From contig JAPHRB010000159.1 of the NCBI GenBank assembly GCA_026197015.1, forward strand, positions 1 to 17,193: DNA of 17,193 nt, given 5' to 3'. Both the position numbers and the translations under genes were made by a program. This stretch comes from Gammaproteobacteria bacterium (lineage in GTDB: Bacteria; Pseudomonadota; Gammaproteobacteria; SZUA-229). The notes beneath the pieces were generated by a model. It was not told the origin of the DNA. It did no database searches and worked only from the letters and a program-made list of their open reading frames with translations. Positions 13,487 to 17,193 of the stretch are shown in pieces (position 1 is the stretch's first letter; each line of letters starts with the position of its first letter).

Positions 13487-14431
13487 ATGTTAGCCCCAAA
13501 TACAAAAACACAAGCATATCGAAATATCGGACAGATAACATTCTTCGCTCTGTTTATGTTTGCGCCTGTATTAAATATATTTCGTCTGGATTTATATGAA
13601 GGCCACTTTATTTTACTGGGTTTTAACTGGACATTAGGTTTAACTGAATTTCAGCATGGTAATGCGACTGCTGGTGAAGCCGCTTTAAATATTTTAGTCA
13701 GAGTTTTTATACCTTTCTTTGCTCTTGCAGGTGCATTTATTATAAGCAGTTTTTACTGGGGACGCCTTTATTGCGGCTGGTTATGCCCGCATTACACAGT
13801 AGTAGAAACGATTAATAAATTAATGACGCTTGGCATTGGCAAACCCTCACTCTGGGAAGACAAAGAGCTCCCGAAAAAACAGGCAGATGGATCAGTTCAA
13901 AAAACGCATTCAATATATAAAATATTCACGTTTTTAGCCATTATAGGTTTTGCTTTTTTATGGGCAGTAAGTTTCATGACATACCTGCTGCCACCAAAAA
14001 TGATCTACCATAATTTATTCACCCTTCAACTCACTTTCAATCAGGCGTTATTCATTGGTGTAGCGACTTTTTTATTGACTATAGAATTTGCTTTTGCCAG
14101 GCACTTTTTTTGTCGCTTCGCATGCGCGGTTGGTTTATTTCAAAGTTTATCCTGGATGAGTAACAATAATGCCAGAGCTATTCAGTTCGAGACCTCACGT
14201 GCGAATGAATGCAAAGACTGCAATGAGGCATGTGATAATGTTTGCCCAATGCGCCTTAAAACCCGCAGCAGCAAACGCAAGAAGTTCACATGCACCACCT
14301 GCCTTGCATGTGTATCGGCCTGTGAACAGGTGCAAGATGGTGATCCATTACTCAGCTGGGATAAACCCCATGAAGGCGCGCGTAGCACGGCACCTGTCTT
14401 TGTACCGCTTAAACAGCAAAAGGATAAATAA
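13487..14431 (+). CDS. Membrane-bound polyferredoxin (NapH/NosR/CcoG-like) within the nor cluster
   Basis: 314-aa protein with about four to five membrane helices (about 15-33, 68-90, 146-166 and 184-203). Two cysteine pairs sit at membrane edges: CGWLCP (C96, C100) and CRFACA (C209, C213), the CxxxCP-type marks of NapH, NosR and CcoG. A cytoplasmic tail carries two 4Fe-4S sites: C242-x2-C245-x3-C249-x3-C253-P and C269-x2-C272-x2-C275-x3-C279. Relatives move electrons across the membrane or reduce metals for oxidase assembly. Lying between norQ and norD, it may supply electrons for NorB metal-centre assembly; that is inference. It lacks the flavin domain of NosR. The stop overlaps the norD start (TAATG), so translation is coupled. 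The ribosome site is weak. Confidence 0.9.
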   Translation: MLAPNTKTQAYRNIGQITFFALFMFAPVLNIFRLDLYEGHFILLGFNWTLGLTEFQHGNATAGEAALNILVRVFIPFFALAGAFIISSFYWGRLYCGWLCPHYTVVETINKLMTLGIGKPSLWEDKELPKKQADGSVQKTHSIYKIFTFLAIIGFAFLWAVSFMTYLLPPKMIYHNLFTLQLTFNQALFIGVATFLLTIEFAFARHFFCRFACAVGLFQSLSWMSNNNARAIQFETSRANECKDCNEACDNVCPMRLKTRSSKRKKFTCTTCLACVSACEQVQDGDPLLSWDKPHEGARSTAPVFVPLKQQKDK

Positions 14432-16272
14432 TGGAAGAGCAAATAGGCGAACTCTGGCATAAGATTCTTTATAAAGTTACTGATCAAACTTTTCCGCAGG
14501 CAAAGGTTGAACTAGGAGATATTAAAGGTCGACTACTAATTTATCTAAGAGCATTGAATAAAGATAACGGTTTATCCATAGAGCTGGCTGACAAACGTAA
14601 ACATGCTAAGCAGCGTAACTGGATTCAAAAAATGGCTGGTAATCACCGCTATATTACTGCATGCTGGCGGAATGAAGATTCATTATATCTGCCATCTGAA
14701 ATAGCTTTTTACGAAGACACTCAACTCAACAAAGACCTGTACTTCTGGCTTGCAGGATTGAGCTCTCAAATACCCGAAGAAGAATTATCTAAAATTGACA
14801 GCTGGATTAGCTACAACCAGGTTCTATGCCAGCAAACATTACAACAACACGGTGGACTTAAAGCAAAATACCAACGTTTAGTCAAAGAACATATCAAAAA
14901 TCGCCCACTCCTGGAAACCTTAGAAGGTGACGATCTGTTAGCAGAAAAAAATATTCGTGAGGCATTATTAAACCCGGAAATAATTCAGCAGCTACCGGAA
15001 ACTAAATTTGCCCCTGCGCATGTTCCTCTATGGTTATATCAACCTCCAGAGCAGAACAAAAAATCTATAAACAGAGATAATGATAATAACAACCAGCACA
15101 GTAAAAACCAGAAAGAAGTAAAAGACATGGCGCGCAAAAAAGCCCGCGAAGTTGAATCAAGTGAAGAAACCACTGGATTAATCGCTGTAAGAATGGAAAA
15201 TATTTTTTCATGGGGCGAGCACGCAGCCGTAGATCGCTCGCTTGATGATGAAGACGATTTAGACTGTGCCGAAACAGCTGCAAGAGAAATGGACGAAATT
15301 GCAGTGACTAACAATCAACGGGCTTCATCTTCACGTTTAAAATTTGACCTTGATTTACCCTCCTCTTCTGAGGATGACATTGTTATAAGTGATGGCATCT
15401 TATTACCTGAGTGGAATTATAAAAAATCTGAGTTAATTAAAGATCATTGTCGAGTTCTTGAATTACAAATAAAAAACCCGGGCAGTAATGAATTACCTGA
15501 TCATTTAAGATCAATTGCGAAAAAATTAAAAAACCAGTTTCAGGCACTGGCCCCTGCAAGACAATGGCGCAATGGACAACAGGATGGTCAGGAAATTGAT
15601 ATAGAACGCTGGATACGTTTTGCGAGTGATAAAAAAGCCGGAAATGCATCTGCCGATCAGTTATACAAAGAAATGCGTAGCGGTAACCGCGACATGTGTT
15701 GCACGCTGTTAGCTGACTTATCTTTATCAACTGATAGCTGGTTAAACAATGACCATCGAATTATTGATGTTATCAGAGATACACTATTACTCTTTGGCGA
15801 AAGCCTGCAGGCAACAGGTGATGATTTTTCTATATGCGGCTTTTCATCACGTAGACGTGACCCTATTCGAATTCACCAATTGAAAAACTTTGATGAAAAA
15901 TACAATGGTATAACTCGTGCGAGAATAAATTCAATTAAACCCGGTTACTACACACGCTTAGGCGCAGCCATACGTTACACCATGAAAGAACTTGCTAACC
16001 AGCCGCAGAGTAATCGATTACTACTCATACTAACAGATGGAAAACCAAATGATCTTGATCAATATGAAGGTCGTTATGGTGTAGAAGATACAAGACAGGC
16101 CATACTGGAAGCAAGGCGTGAAGGCTTGCAACCATTTTGCGTAACCATCGATACAAAAGGTAACGAGTATTTACCATACCTGTTTGGTAGCGATAGTTAT
16201 GTTGTTATTAAAAACCCAATTGAATTACCAAAACGCCTACCATTATTGTATGCGCAATTAACGAGTCGTTAA
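14431..16272 (+). CDS. norD: NorD, von Willebrand A domain protein for NO reductase activation
   Basis: 613-aa cytosolic protein. An N-terminal helical domain (about 1-200) is followed by a charged asparagine- and lysine-rich linker (about 206-240). An acidic stretch with DDEDDLD comes next, and then a C-terminal vWA domain. The MIDAS metal site is D429-x-S431-x-S433 (ADLSLSTDSW), with T/D pairs further on including D536 in LTDGKPND. NorD partners the AAA+ ATPase NorQ, and together they activate NorCB. Its length is typical of NorD (about 600-640). Translation is coupled to the polyferredoxin by a TAATG overlap. An in-frame ATG at 15127 with a possible ribosome site opens the C-terminal part and could yield a shorter form. 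Confidence 0.95.
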   Translation: MEEQIGELWHKILYKVTDQTFPQAKVELGDIKGRLLIYLRALNKDNGLSIELADKRKHAKQRNWIQKMAGNHRYITACWRNEDSLYLPSEIAFYEDTQLNKDLYFWLAGLSSQIPEEELSKIDSWISYNQVLCQQTLQQHGGLKAKYQRLVKEHIKNRPLLETLEGDDLLAEKNIREALLNPEIIQQLPETKFAPAHVPLWLYQPPEQNKKSINRDNDNNNQHSKNQKEVKDMARKKAREVESSEETTGLIAVRMENIFSWGEHAAVDRSLDDEDDLDCAETAAREMDEIAVTNNQRASSSRLKFDLDLPSSSEDDIVISDGILLPEWNYKKSELIKDHCRVLELQIKNPGSNELPDHLRSIAKKLKNQFQALAPARQWRNGQQDGQEIDIERWIRFASDKKAGNASADQLYKEMRSGNRDMCCTLLADLSLSTDSWLNNDHRIIDVIRDTLLLFGESLQATGDDFSICGFSSRRRDPIRIHQLKNFDEKYNGITRARINSIKPGYYTRLGAAIRYTMKELANQPQSNRLLLILTDGKPNDLDQYEGRYGVEDTRQAILEARREGLQPFCVTIDTKGNEYLPYLFGSDSYVVIKNPIELPKRLPLLYAQLTSR

Positions 16273-16280
16273 AGACTAAA

Positions 16281-16315
16281 TCAGTTTACAGATGCCTGTT
16301 CAAATACGTAACTGA
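16281..16315 (+). other. Hairpin after norD
   Basis: TCAGTTTAC (16281-16289) pairs with GTAACTGA (16308-16315) with one bulged base; the loop is 18 bases. It lies just past the norD stop and before the ribosome site of the next small gene. No T-run follows, so read-through into the small membrane genes is expected. Confidence 0.3.
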
Positions 16316-16340
16316 CATCTAATCTGAAAAAAGGATCGGT

Positions 16341-16589
16341 ATGAAAAGTTCTAAAAATTTATTACAAAAAATATCTTTAGTAAGTGGAACTATCAGTTTC
16401 ATACTTTCTATCGCCTGCATGGTATGGCTTTTTATAAGATATCAGAATCAGGGTTTAAACGACCCAATATCAGTGAGTTTAATGGCCTCTATTTTCTTCT
16501 TTATATGTGTTGGTGGCGTACTGGTTGTTATAACAAAAGCTAATATTCCGGATTTCAACATTAAAACTAACCCTCAGGATAAAGATTAA
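16341..16589 (+). CDS. Small two-helix membrane protein of unknown function
   Basis: 82-aa protein with two predicted membrane helices (about residues 11-33 and 44-65), a basic N-terminus and a polar tail (NPQDKD). AAGGA lies five bases before the ATG, a strong ribosome site, so it is probably translated. No histidine or cysteine suggests a cofactor site; there is one cysteine in each helix (C27, C56). It begins 68 bases after norD on the same strand and could belong to the nor transcript. The segment NDPISVSLMASIFFF resembles NEIPVSMLLALFF in the following gene, so the two may be distant paralogues. No family is recognised. Confidence 0.7.
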   Translation: MKSSKNLLQKISLVSGTISFILSIACMVWLFIRYQNQGLNDPISVSLMASIFFFICVGGVLVVITKANIPDFNIKTNPQDKD

Positions 16590-16608
16590 CATCTGTTTTT
16601 AATTAATT

Positions 16609-16917
16609 ATGCCTAACATTCAAACACCTAAAATCTGGTTTTATCTTTCAATTTTACCTAACTTTGTAGTTTTACTGGGCTTAACACTCGTATTTCTTGC
16701 AAGCACTTATCAATGGGGTATAGCAAACGAAATTCCTGTCTCTATGTTATTAGCCCTTTTCTTTTCTGAATTCAGCATGGTTATTGCCGGACTAGGTTTT
16801 GTCGGTTTTATTAAAACCCGACCTAAATCGAGAGGGGTGACATTTATAGGTATATGGAATGTGTTATTACTGATCACTGCCTGTGTTATTGGTTATAACA
16901 TTTTCATGACCTTATAA
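16609..16917 (+). CDS. Small three-helix membrane protein of unknown function
   Basis: 102-aa protein with three predicted helices (about residues 9-31, 43-67 and 77-100) and a basic loop with KTRPKSRG, which should be cytoplasmic. It starts 19 bases after the preceding small gene and has no clear Shine-Dalgarno. Translation may depend on coupling with its neighbour. The second helix begins with EIPVSMLLALFF, similar to a segment of the preceding protein. There is no known motif and no metal ligands. It may be part of the nor transcript or a separate membrane module; function unknown. Confidence 0.65.
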   Translation: MPNIQTPKIWFYLSILPNFVVLLGLTLVFLASTYQWGIANEIPVSMLLALFFSEFSMVIAGLGFVGFIKTRPKSRGVTFIGIWNVLLLITACVIGYNIFMTL

Positions 16918-16965
16918 ATGACCTGCGATATATTATCTAACACAGCAACATTAGATTATTAAACC

Positions 16966-17193
16966 ATGAACATCACCATAAACAATGACATTGCAAGAAA
17001 ATCTAAAACACCACATAATATTTTTTTGTTAAACCTTGCGCTCATTCATCTATTAATGACACCTGCAACATTAATATTAAAAATAGGTATTTCAGGCTTG
17101 CTAATTCCGCTGGCCTTTTCACTGTTAATTATGCTTTATAGTCTAATTAAAATGAAAACCATTGATACAACTGAACACTGGTTTGTCTATGCC
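16966..17193 (+). CDS. Partial membrane protein, runs off the window
   Basis: An ATG at 16966 opens a frame that stays open for 76 codons to the window end, so the C-terminus is missing. A polar N-terminus (MNITINNDIARKSKTPHN) is followed by hydrophobic segments at about residues 19-37 and 42-61, then a polar KMKTIDTTEHW stretch. It is on the same strand 48 bases after the three-helix protein. The ribosome site is not evident. No family is recognised. It may be a further member of the small membrane gene group after norD. Confidence 0.5.
   Translation, partial: MNITINNDIARKSKTPHNIFLLNLALIHLLMTPATLILKIGISGLLIPLAFSLLIMLYSLIKMKTIDTTEHWFVYA

Noticed and set aside
14169..14487. Two overlapping ORFs in other frames of the polyferredoxin tail
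   Set aside because: They are shadows of the cysteine-rich ferredoxin coding sequence, which has clear motifs.
15039..15730. Three minus-strand ORFs inside norD
   Set aside because: They are antisense to a well-supported vWA protein, with serine-rich and otherwise unstructured translations typical of shadows.
1..17193. CRISPR array, tRNA, rRNA or insertion sequence
   Set aside because: No regularly spaced direct repeats, cloverleaf-like arms, rRNA signatures or transposase motifs were seen on either strand.

Overview
The window reads as chromosomal DNA of a moderately AT-rich, facultatively denitrifying gammaproteobacterium. The evidence is a complete cytochrome-c-dependent nitric oxide reductase (cNOR) cluster controlled by a Dnr-type Crp/Fnr regulator, a yqjF/yqjG/yhaK/yhaJ-like redox-defence block, a lipoprotein of the NlpC/P60 family, and a periplasmic rhodanese. 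Species cannot be fixed from the sequence alone.

Layout. (1) 84-656, minus: membrane-anchored bacteriohemerythrin with a Dnr/Fnr-like box upstream, followed by about 520 bases with no convincing gene. (2) 1179-4320: a minus-strand operon DoxX - glutathionyl-hydroquinone-reductase-like GST - pirin, divergent from a LysR regulator. A 14-bp perfect inverted repeat lies between them. The content matches the E. coli yqjF-yqjG / yhaJ-yhaK neighbourhood. (3) 4404-6312: an NlpC/P60 lipoprotein (plus), then on the minus strand a small exported protein and a periplasmic rhodanese, plus one doubtful ORF. (4) 6607-9435, minus: dnr, an HHE hemerythrin, a DUF2249 protein and an uncharacterised polytopic protein with heme-copper-oxidase-like helix motifs. 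This is a probable NO-response block. (5) 9623-16272, plus: norC, norB, norE (cox III-like), a norF/cox IV-like small subunit, norQ (AAA+), a membrane polyferredoxin and norD (vWA). (6) 16341 to the end: three small unrecognised membrane proteins, the last cut by the window edge.

How it fits together. A perfect TTGAT-N4-ATCAA site sits almost exactly midway between the divergent dnr and norC starts. A second 8/10 site lies about 41 bases upstream of the inferred start of the HHE hemerythrin transcript, and a third lies upstream of the membrane hemerythrin. Dnr sensing NO would then induce the reductase (NorCB), its assembly factors (NorQ/NorD, NorE/NorF) and the NO/O2-binding hemerythrins. 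The least described parts are the heme-copper-like membrane protein with three internal helix repeats, the polyferredoxin inserted between norQ and norD, the nested alternative hairpins between norB and norE, and the small membrane proteins after norD.
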